Of a stretch of DNA of 64,000 bases, positions 46,703 to 59,200 are shown one piece after another. The notes under the pieces were generated by a model, which did no database searches, was not told the origin of the DNA, and saw nothing but the letters and a program-made list of their open reading frames with translations. The DNA comes from Botryosphaeria dothidea. Its lineage: Eukaryota > Ascomycota > Dothideomycetes > Botryosphaeriales > Botryosphaeriaceae. The stretch spans positions 744,001 through 808,000 of the forward strand of contig WWBZ02000012.1 in assembly GCA_011503125.2 (NCBI GenBank), read 5' to 3'. Both the position numbers and the translations under genes were made by a program. Position 1 is the stretch's first letter, and every line of letters begins with the position of its first letter.

Positions 46703-47136
46703 TTACCCCTCCCCGCCAAACTGCCGCGCCAGCATCCCACCCAACGTCCCCCTCCTCCTAGCATCGGCCCCATCCGCCGCCTGCGCAGCACCGCCCGCCC
46801 CTTCCCTCCCCGTCGACGCGGCAGTCCCGTGCTCCCTCTCCATCCGCTGCCTCAAGCCCTCAAACTCCCCTCTCCTCGCGCCTCCTGCTCCCCCTCCTCC
46901 TCCTCCTCCTCCTCCCTCCACCGCCGCCTTGCGCTCCCCGACGACCCAGCCGGGCACGCGCCACGCGCTCGCCCCCATCGGCAGCATCTCGTTGCGCCAC
47001 GCGTACCCAACGCACCAGCCGACCGCCGCGCCGACCGCCGAGCCCGGCAGCGCCGACAGCGCGAGCTGGAGCGGCAGGAGGTAGTGCAGCGTCTTGGAGG
47101 AGAGGGTGATGCTCGCGTCGAAAGGCGCGGGACGCT

Positions 47137-47207
<71 letters not shown>

Positions 47208-47851
47208 GCGTTGTTCTGGCCATTTTCGGTGGCGGGCGCCTTGGTCGTGAGCTTGTAGCGGTAGATGCGCGGGACGGAGGCGTGGTACTGGGCGAGGAGG
47301 GCGAAGAGCAGCGGCGTCGGGCCGGCGGGCAGGTAGTTGGCGTGGTTGAAGGTGAGCGGGCGGACGACGAGGGCCAGGAGGAGGGGCGGCAGGAGCGTCG
47401 TGAACGGGAGGGTCGAGACGACGAAGGACTGCGCGACGGACGTCCCTGTTAGCAAAGAGGGAAAATGAGGGAGAGCTTGATGGGGTGGGAGGGGAGGGCT
47501 TACGGTGAACTTGCGCGACCCCCAGAGCCGCTCGATGACGCGCAGGTGGTAGAAGGTCATGGCAGCGAACAGCACCTCAGTGGAATTCGCAAAGCATGCC
47601 TGCGGTTCTCCGTTAGCTTTCGATGCTGATATTGAACACCTGCTACAGCTTCTCTGAGCAGCTGAAGCGCTAAGCGCACACACCTGCCATGTTAAGAGGC
47701 GCCAAAATTGGCGGTGCACCCACAGGTGCGGGACAACCTGGATGTAGAGGAGGTATTGCGAGTCGGTTATGCTGGCCAGGAAGGCCGAAGCCACCGTGTA
47801 AAAGACGATGAACTTTGTGACGGGCGCATTGGTGAAACCGGAGGTGAGCAT
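46703..47851 (-). CDS. dscB: Dsc E3 ligase complex subunit B-like, rhomboid-type membrane protein, three exons, 329 aa
   Basis: Membrane pseudo-rhomboid subunit of the Golgi/ER Dsc ubiquitin-ligase complex, which supports SREBP cleavage and hypoxic and sterol adaptation in moulds. Exons are 47684-47851, 47504-47599 and 46703-47428. Both introns (84 and 75 nt, GTGTGT...CAG and GTAAGC...CTAAC...GCAG) are multiples of three without stops, so the unspliced frame is open. Splicing is preferred because it joins FWRLLTWQ to ACFANSTEVLFAAMTFYHLRVIERLWGSRKFT and then SFVVSTL, the continuous family sequence. Membrane segments cover about residues 10-30 and 60-200. A run of 24 Ala splits the cytosolic region, and the C-terminus is charged (EFEGLRQRMERE). 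No clear UBA domain is seen. The start MLTSGFTNAPVTKF fits relatives; the longer frame is probably leader. Confidence 0.8.
47138..47209 (-). repeat. Trinucleotide microsatellite encoding 24 consecutive Ala in dscB
   Basis: On the plus strand a CGC/GCC run switches to a GCA run. Read on the minus strand both halves give Ala codons (GGC-phase and TGC-phase), so the protein tract is uniform although the DNA has two sub-repeats. It lies between NN and QRP. Confidence 0.9.
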
Positions 47852-48440
47852 TGTTGCTCGCACCGAAGCATTGCTGGGGGAGTTGTGGGTGTGGGAAGCT
47901 GCAGTGATGAGAGCTACGTAGCGTCTTAGAGCTGCGATCGGCCGACTGGGGGCTTGCAGATCATCCTGCACGTGCGCAACACCAAAAGCCTCATCACATG
48001 CCGAAAATGCTCAGTGTAGAAAGCAATGCGTGTGTAGTGCGCACGATTCAATTGTAATTACAACATTCGCGGCGGGGTGAGCGCAGAAGCTGTAAATTAA
48101 GGACCTCTCCGTGTGCGGTACCCTGTTCTGTAGGTCACAAAGACTCAACACCTTCACACACAAGAATTTGGAATGCTCGCAAGTATTCAAAAACACAATT
48201 AGTCTATCGCATTGTTCCTAATTACGCCATAACAGCATAGCAAGTAATTCTTGTGCTCCTTCCGCAAATATGAACCCATCCCATCAGAAGCCCTTTTTTT
48301 TCCATCTGCGCCGTCCATCCTTAACAGAATCAAATAGGGTATAGAAAGGTGATTGAAACAGTCGCTCGCTTTTTTGATAGAGTGATGATGATGCAAGCGC
48401 CCCCACCGTACCCGTTGTCTAAAACACCATCATGCAAACA
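47852..48440. other. Intergenic, upstream of dscB and downstream of the CM1 gene
   Basis: Contains the dscB leader, including an in-frame but probably untranslated extension to about 47971, and A/T-rich spacer. No other feature. Confidence 0.55.
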
Positions 48441-50060
48441 CTATTCCTTCCGCCTGCCCCTAGGCAACTCGTCCAGCCCCTCTCCATTGAAAAGCATGTC
48501 TCGACCGAAACCATACTTGCCACCGGTGCCTGGCCATTGCGGATAATGTCCAGGTCGGTACTCGGTAGGGATTGTGGGTGCTTCGCTTGCCGTGGGTGTC
48601 GTGAAATCCTCTCCTTCTTCAAACTGTGTCACGTCGCTGATGATTGTGTCTCTTCTGTCGTCATGTATCACGGTTCCTTCCGCCTGGTCTGAATAGGTCG
48701 CGCCGTCGACGTCGTCCGCATGCCCATGGTACGTGCTGAACGGGGATGGCGAACCCATGGAATGCGAGAATTCGTCAAATCGCTCGACGGGTGTAGTCAC
48801 TCTTAGATGTTGTAGACCGCCGAGATCCGAGCTGCTTATCACATCTGAAGGCGCGTGAATGCTGTCGGATGCCGCTGGAGAGATACCGTTTCGTTCGCCG
48901 TCAAGGTAAACGCTGCGCAGGCCGCGAGAATGAGTTGAGCTGGATGCTCTGCTCGAAGTACGCTCTACCTGGGAGCTTCCCGAGGAGCGACGAAGCGTGC
49001 GTCGGCGTTGCATTGGCGAGGAACGGGTCGATCCACCGTCGTCACCAGCAAATTCGGGTCCGTTGGCAGTGGTAGCCCTTTCGCGAAGATCGTTGATTCT
49101 GATCTCTCCGGCAGACACGGTCCGTACGAGTCTGCTGTACCGCAAATTGAGTGGTCGTGAGCTGGCAAGATCAGACACCATGTCACGACGCTCAGGTGAG
49201 GCAGGAGCACTGCCAGGGCCATCCCTACGGGTACCAAGCTGAGAGGTCGGTGGCCTACTGAACTCTTCTGTGGACCTGAGCCCAGCGGAATCGGGTCCAG
49301 AGCTGAAGTATGAGGAGTCACGACGGCGGGGCACAGCTCTGTACTTGGCGAAATCTGCTTCGAGGCTCTGGACCCGTCGCTCAGAGTCCAGATACATGTC
49401 CAAGGCCTCCTTGATGGCGGTGTCGCGCTTCTCCAACTCTGCAAAGATCTCTCCGTTCATCTTCCACGAGTCTCTCAGCTTCTCCTCGCAAGCTTCCTTA
49501 GATTGTTGGAGATCCTCGACCCGATCGCTAAGGTTGATGTTTTCTTCGTGCAGTTCATCGCGTTCTTCTTCGACAGCTCTGAGAGTGTCGATCTTCTCCA
49601 ATGCATCTTCCAGTTCGGCTTCGAGGCGGTGACTTCGTTCTTCGACCAGAGTGAGGCGCAACTTGAGGTCAAAATTGTCCTTGCTCATCTTGTCCATGTT
49701 GGTCTGTTGCTCGCGCGAGCCCATGCTGTAGCTCTGGGCGCGATGAGCGGTACCGCCGGTGTACTGCGAGGCCACGCTCGAGACACGGCTGCTTTGACCG
49801 CGAGGTCTGCGGCGGCTCTTCTTGCGATCCTCCTCGGATTCGAATATGTAGTCGTCCATGCCTCGAACGGGCTTGGGTTCGGAAAAACTGAAGTGTCGGA
49901 GAGATTGCTCGGTCATTCCAAGATGTTCGCGACGTTCGCGAAGCTTCTGGCGAAGGTATTCGGACTTTGGCTCGGTCGCAGCCGGGCTGGAGAGCGATGA
50001 GTCTCGAATTGGGGTGTGTAGAGCGCCGTGCTCATGGTTGAATGAGAGGTCGTGGTCCAT
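48441..50060 (-). CDS. Centrosomin-motif (CM1-like) coiled-coil protein, 539 aa
   Basis: Single-exon gene. The frame is open further upstream to 50249, but MDHDLSFNHEHG at 50060 is preferred since the upstream part looks like leader. Residues about 125-160 (MSKDNFDLKLRLTLVEERSHRLE) resemble centrosomin motif 1, which recruits gamma-tubulin complexes in Cnn, Mto1, Pcp1 and Aspergillus ApsB-type proteins. This is followed by about 100 residues of heptad coiled coil (ELEDALEKIDTLRAVEEERDELHEEN...). The N-terminal part contains SEYLRQKLRERREHLG. The C-terminal 300 residues are Ser/Arg-rich and disordered with many possible phosphosites. A role at microtubule-organising centres is inferred from the CM1-like motif only; it is shorter than Mto1 or ApsB. 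Confidence 0.72.
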   Translation of the reverse strand: MDHDLSFNHEHGALHTPIRDSSLSSPAATEPKSEYLRQKLRERREHLGMTEQSLRHFSFSEPKPVRGMDDYIFESEEDRKKSRRRPRGQSSRVSSVASQYTGGTAHRAQSYSMGSREQQTNMDKMSKDNFDLKLRLTLVEERSHRLEAELEDALEKIDTLRAVEEERDELHEENINLSDRVEDLQQSKEACEEKLRDSWKMNGEIFAELEKRDTAIKEALDMYLDSERRVQSLEADFAKYRAVPRRRDSSYFSSGPDSAGLRSTEEFSRPPTSQLGTRRDGPGSAPASPERRDMVSDLASSRPLNLRYSRLVRTVSAGEIRINDLRERATTANGPEFAGDDGGSTRSSPMQRRRTLRRSSGSSQVERTSSRASSSTHSRGLRSVYLDGERNGISPAASDSIHAPSDVISSSDLGGLQHLRVTTPVERFDEFSHSMGSPSPFSTYHGHADDVDGATYSDQAEGTVIHDDRRDTIISDVTQFEEGEDFTTPTASEAPTIPTEYRPGHYPQWPGTGGKYGFGRDMLFNGEGLDELPRGRRKE

Positions 50061-51862
50061 GTTCAAAGACAAAGGCGTGTCAAAGGCGTGTGAAGGAGTG
50101 CGGAAGGCGCGAAAGAGGCGGCGGGGTGACGACGAATTTGAGCTGAGACACGAGTGCAGTTTCTGTATGTGGTGGTCAGTAAGACAGGCACGAGCGGCGA
50201 CGCGTGCGACGGTGGTTGGGCAGGTGAAATGCCGGGCAGCCGCCTGCAATGCGCTGCTTTGTTGGACGACTTACAATGCGAGTGATCACGGCGAAGCGAA
50301 GGCAAGCGGGCGTGGTTGGCGGGGCCGCGGCTGCATGCCGGCATTCTTGACAGCGCGCAGGTGCATGAACGGGAAGAAGTGCAAAAAGAGGCAGAGGCGG
50401 AGACGCAGAAGCTCAACAAAGTGAAAGTATAACAGATTCGCGAGCGACCAAGTGAACCCGTCGGAACCATGGTTTGCGATGGGTGCCGGCAGGACGAGGG
50501 TACGTTTGATCAGCGGCCGCTCAGAGATTAGACGCTATATTGGGCATCCACGCCTAGTAGCAGGGCGGGAAGTCGCTCGCAAGCACCTCCGAAGGCTTGG
50601 TGGGCTCCATTGCGATAGGGGTTGTGGGAGAGCTGGTGCGGCGAAGCGCGGCGACGGTGACAAAGGGCGCGGACAAAGAGAGCGGTTTCAGGAGCTGTGA
50701 GGAGACAGCGAACAACGAGCACCAGGCAGACGGAATGGAGACGATTATTTCAGGACGAGACTGGGCTTGGGAGGGCAGAGAGGAGATTGTTGTTGATATT
50801 TCGAAGGAAGCAGACCGCGTGCGATGGCGCAAATTCGCTTGGGGAGCTAAATATTTCAGCGGGTCCAGCTCAGCTCGCCCCTTTCCGGCACTCCGCTGCC
50901 TCCGCAAAAATAATCTTTAATGATCGGCTTCTGGGCGGGCACGGCGCATTTGGTTGACTGGGCACTCGCGCTCTCTTTCCTTTCGGATCAGCAGGGGGAC
51001 CCGGGAACTTGCGCTGACTGCCGCTGCCTAGTGGCAAGGCAGCTCTTCCGAGAGGCCAGCAACCACCAGCTCTCCCTGCCTGCCGCACAATCCGCGACGG
51101 CAACCATTCTTGCGACACTTCTGCAGCGCTCTCGCAACCATCCTTCACCTCTCGTGGACTCGACCCTCCGAGCCGCCCGCCTGCCCGGCCTGCCTATTTG
51201 CGCTTCAAGGGAAGAGTCATCATCCCTCTTCCAAATTGCGTCGCATTCCACGCCAGCCGCGCCCGGACGCGCCGCTATGTCGTGCAACTGCAGCCATCGC
51301 GCGAAATGGAATTCCCCGCTGTCCGGGCAGAGGCCAGAGAGCAGCAGAGATCAGAGCCTTTCGCGTATCGTGGTTGACCAGCGGGCCTAGCCTTTCTCCC
51401 GCAAACGGCGCGCCAGCACTTCCCCGCTACGCCTGGAATGCGCCTAGCCCTTCTATGCCTATGTCGAGCGTCCTGTCCATGTGCTTATGTCGCGGGACCC
51501 GGTCCAGCTGCCTCTGCGCCGCTGCACTGTCAGCGAAGCCTGGGTCGTCGCGTGCTCCAGCTGCCTATTCCATTGTGCGGCCTGACCAACGAACGGTCGA
51601 GAACGGATCGCCGTTGCTGATGCCAAACCTGTCGGGCAGCGCGAGTCGCATCAGGAGGAATTCTGCCTCACCCCCATCAAATATCTTTAAATCACGATAG
51701 ACTCCATGAGCCCCACGGGGACGCTGTTGCCGAGATCCCCGGATGTGCATTAGATTGCCAAATTTTTGTTTTGAGCCAAAGGGCCGGAATGCGGAGAATT
51801 ACCATTATGTACTCAGGCTATTTTTGCGTGCAGCTGCGGAGTAGAATGCGTCAGATCGAAGA
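50061..51862. other. Intergenic 1.8 kb upstream of the CM1-like gene
   Basis: C/T-rich leader on the 50 kb side. The remaining frames (for example 51110-51700 plus) show no recognisable domain, and no RNA gene is seen. Confidence 0.55.
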
Positions 51863-53229
51863 TCAAACCGCATTTCCGACTCTTCCTTCCCACTCCTCCC
51901 TCAACTGCTCCATTTCGCTCCAGCACTTCCTGCCCAGCTCTTCAAACTCTTCCCGGTCGCCCTCTTTCAAGTCGACAGCGCCTCGCTTCCGTCCTTTCCT
52001 ATTCGTGGATTCCCCCACGATGCCACCCCACCCCCATCCCTCGACTTCCGTGCGCACCACCCTTTCGTGGCCCGCGCGGTCTGTGGAACTCCCCCATTTT
52101 CCCTTGCCTTCGCGCCCCTCGGCCTCGTCAAGCGTCTCCTGGGAAGCGAGCGCCAGCCACACCGGGGCCACCGCGGCAGGATAAGGAAGCACGGGATGCC
52201 AGATGCTCCCGAGCCAGCGCGCAATGTAAGCGGCCAGCATCCACAAGTAGGTCATCAGCCACGGGAAGGGCAGGGGAAAGATGCCCGTGACAACAATGCC
52301 AGGGTGGGAAAGATACATGCGCGGCCTCTTCTCGTCAGGTACCTCGCCTGCCGCTTGCTTATCCGCAGAGACGTAGCACGAGGTCCACGGACGCGTCGAG
52401 GGAGAGTCAAAGGTCAAAGTGAGCAGGTCAGTCAGGCGTTTCGAGGCTTCGTACGGCTGGTCAGACTTGAGGCCTTGGAAGTCATTGAAAGAGAACTCGG
52501 AGGCGTAGGCTTCAAGGCTGGATATCCAGATGATGCGGCCGCTAGCAGGACGGGCTGCTGAGAGCAGTGGGGCGCAGTGGTGACCCAAAAGGTAGTGGCC
52601 AAATACGTTCGCGCAGAATACCTCGCCAAGCGGTGGCTCAGCGGTGCTGTTGGCTCCTTGACCATTAGCGGCACCATGTGTCTTCTCCGCAGCTTGCGGC
52701 TGGGTAACCAGACCGATGGAAGCCTTCTTGAATCCCACAGGCCAGGTGGTGGAAGCTACCCAGTCTGTGAGGATCTTGTAGACGGCCCAGGGCCAATTGA
52801 CGCCAATCCATCCTCCAATTCCTGCATTGAATATCATAGCATCGAGCTTCGGTATGCTGCTGTTGAGCCTGCTGGCGCATTGCTGTACAGAGACAATGGA
52901 GCAGAGGTCGAGGATCTCAGGCTGGAACCGAACGCGTCTTTGCAGGATCATGCTAATGCCGGGGATGGACTTTTCGGCTTTACTCGAGGCTTTCTGGAGG
53001 TGAGCCTCCAGCTGCTTGACCGTGTCATCGCATTTGCGGCGGCTTCGGGTGGTGGGGATCAGGATGAGCGTCTGCGACTGGGGACGCGTTTGGAGAAATT
53101 CGTCGATCAAGCGACAGCAGATGGCAAAGCCAATGCCGCTGCGAGGCGTGTCAGCGGGAGGGGCCCGAGTATGGGGCGGAAGACGAACCTGTTCGCACCG
53201 GTCACGAGCACATAGAAGGCGTCTTCCAT
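51863..53229 (-). CDS. erg27: 3-keto-steroid reductase Erg27-like SDR, two exons, 438 aa
   Basis: Reduces the 3-keto intermediate of sterol C4-demethylation in ergosterol synthesis, at the ER and lipid droplets. Exons are 53189-53229 and 51863-53138. The 50-nt intron (GTTCGT...GCTGAC...CGCAG) splits the Rossmann motif and restores VLVTGANSGIGFAI. Other landmarks are IFNAGIGGWIGVNWP, the NVFGHYLLGHHCAPLL helix, IIWISSLEAYASEF and the catalytic YEASK (Tyr and Lys), followed by the hydrophobic segment GIFPLPFPWLMTYLWMLAA, the usual membrane-associating part. The protein is longer than yeast Erg27 (347) because of a charged C-terminal tail of about 90 residues, common in moulds. It is the only sterol gene here; Erg27 relates to SREBP biology, in which dscB works, but the proximity may be chance. 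Confidence 0.85.
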
Positions 53230-56200
53230 AGTATCTGTCGCGGAGAAGGGAAAGGGGAGCGGCCGGGGAATTTTGGAGACCGAGCTTGGCCCACATCATG
53301 CAAGCGCTCAGGGCCCACGACACAATCCACCGAACCTCAACCTCAACTCAACTCTTCATCCCACGCATCTAGCCTCTCTCCGACCCAACTCACAGTCGGG
53401 CGCATCCGGCTCCACCCACCCAACGCCAACCGCCTCACTTGTGGCAGGAGTCAATCGGAAGCTTCCCGCTCTTGACTTTGGGCGCGAATGCACACTGACC
53501 CCGCAGACCGGAATGCTCACACTGTCACCTGCCGCCTGGCCCATCCGAAACTATACCTACTCCAATCCTCTCACCGCTGCAGTGTCTGAATCCTTGATGC
53601 ATGGCTCGCACGAATCACCTGTTGGGTCTTCATAGCGCTTATCGATGGCCTTGGGTTGAATGCAACTCTACCTGGAATCCCACCAAACACGAGCCCCGTT
53701 TTCTGTCCTGCCGCCCGATGCGCCCTATCTTTCCGGATTAGCATCACCGTGGTCATATCTTTTCTGTAAAGATGCCAGGAAATTTTTTTCTTCCACTTTA
53801 TCCTTTCCGGCCTTGTCCAAGGTCGTCCGATTCTGACACCACAAGGCCGCCGTCGCGAAACCTGCATACGCCGTCTTATTTGTTGAAACTACTGGGTGCC
53901 TCTTTCGACCCATCTGGGGTGATTTGCGGCAGATTGAAGTTGCCGTGTCTGCCAACTCATCGCCAGGCCTTTTATCCATCCCGCTCCTTGGAAACACATC
54001 ACGGGCTGCCTATTGGTGCGGAGGTCGGTTTGAGCGTAATGTCCCGCATTGGCTGGCTTATCTGCAATAATAGGCCTTTGAAGAAGCTCCGCTGATGTAT
54101 CCGGCGAGCCGAAGTTGTGTAAAGTCTGGATTCATTTGGTGTTTTATATTGGCATTAGGGGTCATGAACAAAACAACGCAGGAGGCGAGGAATGGACTAA
54201 ATCTCATGACCGTAAGCTTACAGGCGCCCGGCAGATAGTACCGCGTTCTCACCTCTGTCATTACCGGATCACCCCTCTCTTCCTCTCCGACTCGGTCAAT
54301 TGCTTCTTCATACGGCAATCCTTCGCGCCAGGCGAGATTTATATGAAGATCATTCTGAGTGCGCATCTAATAATAATTCTCCACCAACTACAGTGATATA
54401 TTACCAGGACGTCAAGGTTGAATCAGTTGCACGAGTCGTCTCGGCTTGATCCGAGATCTACCACATGCATCTTATTCCGGTGCTGCCCTCGAACTTTCGG
54501 GCGACCGCATGTCATCATCGCGTAATTGGCTGTGTCAAGTTGCCCCGCTTACCTACCGATCAGTAACTTGTACTATAAAGTCTCGTATCGCTAGCGAAAG
54601 CACCAGAACGAGTCACATCACTGGATCTCCTTCTTCGCCGTACAAGCAGCAAGGCCAGATGTCAGCCAAACATCAAATGACACACGTCTCCTAATCAATT
54701 TCTCTTCACAAGGGCTGTGCAGCGGCAAAGATTAAGGGTCATCCATGGATACGGATGCAACCATAGCGACGGCCCGGCGCAGTGCAGGGGGGAGAGCACA
54801 CAATACATGGCCATGAAACGCGATCAAGCGATCTCTCTCGCAATCGCACTGATTCTTGCGCACCTTGGTGTCACAGAGACGAGGTTGGAGTTTCGAGCGA
54901 AGCAAATTCCGATCCGCGATGCCGCAAGAAAAAAAAAAGGGCACTTGTCAAGCGGTGAGTGAGGGATGATGGGAGCAGAAGCGGCACCGCTTCTTCTTTC
55001 ACCCACGCCCCCCCTCACAGCAAAAGACTTGACTTTCTAGCCGGCCGCCCCGCGCCGTCCATTGGGGAACATTGACCCGCACCGCTTTTCCGCCATCCGG
55101 GTCACTACCCGACGCTGCCATGCAGGCCGTGTGCGCGTCACACGTCTCGCCACCCGGCTACGCTGATGATAGTGACGGGTGGGGACGGGGGGGAGCCTTC
55201 CCAGGATTGCAGCCCGCCTCTGCCCCTCTCTCCCTTGCCCTGTACTCGCAGCGCGGAAGGCTGCATTGCATAGCCGAAGTAGGGGATGCTGAAGCAGACG
55301 AAACAAATTTCTTCGGGAGCAAAAGAAAAGAAAAAGAAAGGGATGCTGTAGCCAGCGAGAAAAAAAAATCCTGGCTGAGGATTAGAGAGATGTAACACAT
55401 TCTGCCTCGGGAAGACTTGTCTCCTTCGTTGGCTTTCTCCCTCTCTCTCTCTCCCTCTCAACTATAAGGACCTCCGCGGAGCGCGTATTTGATGCGGCAG
55501 CCCATACCCCGGCTCCCTTCCGCGCGCGCGCCGTTTCGTGTAACACACGGCGGCGGCGGATGAGCTGGTGAACCATGCATTGGCCCTTGTTTCTTCTTTT
55601 TTTTTTCTTTTGCCGTCGGCCGGCCGGCGAGAAGAGAGCGTGAGGCTGTTCCTCCTGCGGAACGGCCCAACCACTTTTGACTTTTGGCGAACTACTATTG
55701 AGCCGATGGATGCCGGATCTTCAAGATTTACGGAGATCGGTAGTGTGCACGGCCAAGGAAGAGAAAGTGAGGGCTTGTAAGCGAGAGAGGGATAAGAGGT
55801 AGGGGGAAAAGAGATGTGTCAAAACGTTTGTTTTGGTTTAAACTTTGTTTGCCCACTTGCCGGCATTGGCTACATACAGCCTTTTTTTTTTCTCTGTCTC
55901 TCTCTTCAATTGCCGGTCTGGCCCTTTTAACCTAATACAACCAGCCTCGGACTCTACCAGATGGGGAAATTTCGATGATCCACTGGCCAGGGGAGTTATT
56001 CCGCTTAGCTGTCTACTTTTCGCCGACTGGAGCGTCGACAAGAGAGAGAATCGTCAGTTAGCTATGCGCAGGTGACTCCGATATACGAGAGCACATTCTT
56101 TTTTGGCTTCGGTAGGCGGTTCTAAACTTAGACTTTTGCGCAAAGAAACGATTGTTCGACACGTTCATCGTTTCTTGTTGTCTGCGCTTCTGCTTCTGGC

Positions 56201-59200
56201 CAACCAAGATGCTATAGCAGTGTATCCCTGTACATATATTCTTTTCTTGCGGGTCCGCTGCGAGACAAAGACGACCAAGCTAAAAGTGATCAAGTGCAAA
56301 GACTACACGCAGTCATGGCGGAGAGTATGAGGATAGCGTCGACGGATTTAACTATCTTCCCTCAGTTTAGTTCTTTGGCTTGAGGAAAGGGTGTGTGTGC
56401 AAGAACCCCGAGCAAGAGCTCCGAGCAAGCGAGAGAGCAATTTTTGGTTCACTTTGAGGCTCGGTTCGTAGCGAACCAATGGCATGAGCGGAGAGCAGCG
56501 GAGAGGACGATCCACGCGAGGGGAGGAAAAGTAACAAAAGTAGTCGAGAGCGAGAGGAGGATGAGCCCCGCTTCCCTCTCCGCCGCTGCAGGGACGAACA
56601 TCTTTTAGCGCGAGAGGTTGTGATCTCCGGGCGAACTTCCAAACGAAATGGCTGTCCTTCCAAAGCAGCGTCGTAAGTCTGATCCTCCGCGGACGTCCAG
56701 CCGGCGGCAGCAGGACAATCGGCTCTGAACAATGGTTTCGTGCAAAGTCCAACACGCTGATCGCCATGCGGGCTCTTGGCCACGTAGAAACCAAATTTTT
56801 TTTTGCTGTGCGCGTGCACGCATGAGCCCACACCTGCTGCAAAGAAAAATGCCAGACCGCTTGTTTGGCAGGTAACGACGGATGTGTGGTTAGGCGGGAA
56901 GGAACGGTACGTACACAGCGCAATGCGTGTCCGGACTTACCGTTGGAAGACGCTCTGTTGGCGCGACATGACACCATAGGGCTCGACAATGTCTCTCCTC
57001 TGTGTGCTCTGTCAGACATACGGGGATAATGAAAGACGGCGAGAGCCGCTTCGGTACTACGCTACACAACAACAAGACGTCAAGTGAAGGGGGCAGTGGA
57101 AGCTAATAAGAGAAATCCGCCAAAAAGGAAGGAAGTAGCAAGAGCACATGGTGGCGAACACGAGTAGACGCGGCACATGAGAGCGAGTCAGCTTTTCCTT
57201 GGTAGAAACAGGTCTCATGCTCGGCCAAAAGCATGCAAATCCTGAAAACGCCATTGTCAGACCGTTTCCACGCGCTGTTTGCACGAATCGTTGCGTGTTG
57301 ATCTGCAGTCTGTTACGCCGAACGTACGTATACGTGCCACCCGCAACATCCAATTGCTCTTCGCCACCAACTCGCCTCCACGAACCAGGCCTGCCGAAGA
57401 GTCGGTGAGAGCTGGAAGGAGAGAAAGCAAAGGCTAAAATTAAAGGAAACGGGCACTAAAGTGGCGTGCCTGGTAGTACACGGCAAAAGGTCGATTGTAT
57501 TCGAAAGGGATGTGGCGGGGTTGGGAAACAGAGAGAGAAAACCGGTACGTACCACCATGTTACAAAGATACTGCGGGAAGCCTTAAGGCCCAAAAACGTT
57601 CCCCGTACTCCCTTCGTTGTCTCTTCACCGCCGAGAGCTTCTAACGGATTCTTTTCCCTCTTTCAAGTTGTAGCAGGAAAGCAATTGAGGGGAAGACAAA
57701 GCAAAAAAAGACGCACGCGAACAATGAGGTAATGTGTAGTTCAGTTAGCTTTTAGAATTCTCACTATTATCAAAAGTCCTATATACGGTTGTCATGGTCA
57801 TGGTTCAGCAGCAGAGTGAAACAGCAAAAGACGGCACGGGGTGCTGAAACGCTGGCCCTTCCTCTGCCAGCATCCGGTCTGCAACAACGCCCTTCACTCC
57901 TTTGATCAAGCAAAAGAAAAGAAAAAGAAAAAGAAAAAAAAAGCTTACTGGAATGTTACAGGGGCCCGGTCGATGCATGCGCACATCATCGGACCCGCCG
58001 GAACAGCCGATCATCTTTCCTACCAGGATCACTGTGTGTCTGCGTTTGTGCTAGGCCCCAAGCCCGATGACAGCAAGCAAGCACAACGCAGAAATTATCA
58101 CACGAGAGCCGCCCACCCCATCTCTCCCCACTGTACTCATGTGGACTGGGAAGAGAAAGGCTACACCAGATCTCCCGCTAGTGGGCCCCGGCGCCGAGAT
58201 CGAAGTGGGTCAGGAAAATGCGTGGTTGTACAACGGGGAACAACGCACACCGAACAAACCAGCGCGGCCCCTCTTTCTCTTGGTAGTACGCTTTCTCCAT
58301 GTTCGAAGCGGTGAGTTTTGTTGTGTGTGTGGGCGACCGTTTATCTCCACACCCACCCGCACCCACACCCCGGCGCGGCATGTATGCGAACCTGACGCGC
58401 ATGAGAGAGAAAAGGAACGGGCTGCGTGCAACCTTGCAACCGGGATACGCCGCAGCCAAAAAAGAATCCACTTCTTCCTGTGACGCGCGTATGACAGCAA
58501 GGCAAGGTTAATGGACGCAGGATCTGGGAGAAGAGAGGGGTAAACAACGGCATGCGGGAAAAGGACGCGCTGCTGACAAGGACGGAGCGAGCGAATCACA
58601 GTGTTAAGGTTGGCTGGCCTTACTACATCTTGGGGCTTTGTTGAGAGCCAAAGAGCATCATCATTATTCCAGGCCCTCAGCCACGCTCAAGATTTGGGAC
58701 CAGGAAAAGGCCCTTGCACAGCACAGCCCTTGTGGCAAGGCGCTCCTCCTCTATTCCCGTCATGTGATGACTTGGTTTTGTGTTGTGTGGTGGATGGCTG
58801 CATCCGGATTGTTTTTCAGCTCAATCCAACGTTGGTTGCACTTTTGGAGACGTTGTGTATGCGATGCAGTAGTCGCTGCAGCCCGCTCTAACCCCTCATG
58901 GCCAGTACACAGCATGATCCCTGAACAACCGGTTATGGCCTGCATTAGCTAGCGACCGGGGGAACGCGGGAAAAGCGAGGATCCCTTCCCATCCATCGGC
59001 ATGGAACGACGATGGAACAGTTCCATAGGGGAGGACGTAACGTGGACTGGGGTCAAGGAAGGAAAGTAAGTGGGTAAGGCGACTGGTGAATCTCTCGTCT
59101 CCCCTAGCCCTCTTTTTTTATCCCTTCAATTTGTGAGTAGTCATATTCCGTTTTGTGGTTCCTCTCAGTCGTCTCTCGGCCTTTTCTCGCTGCTTCTTTC

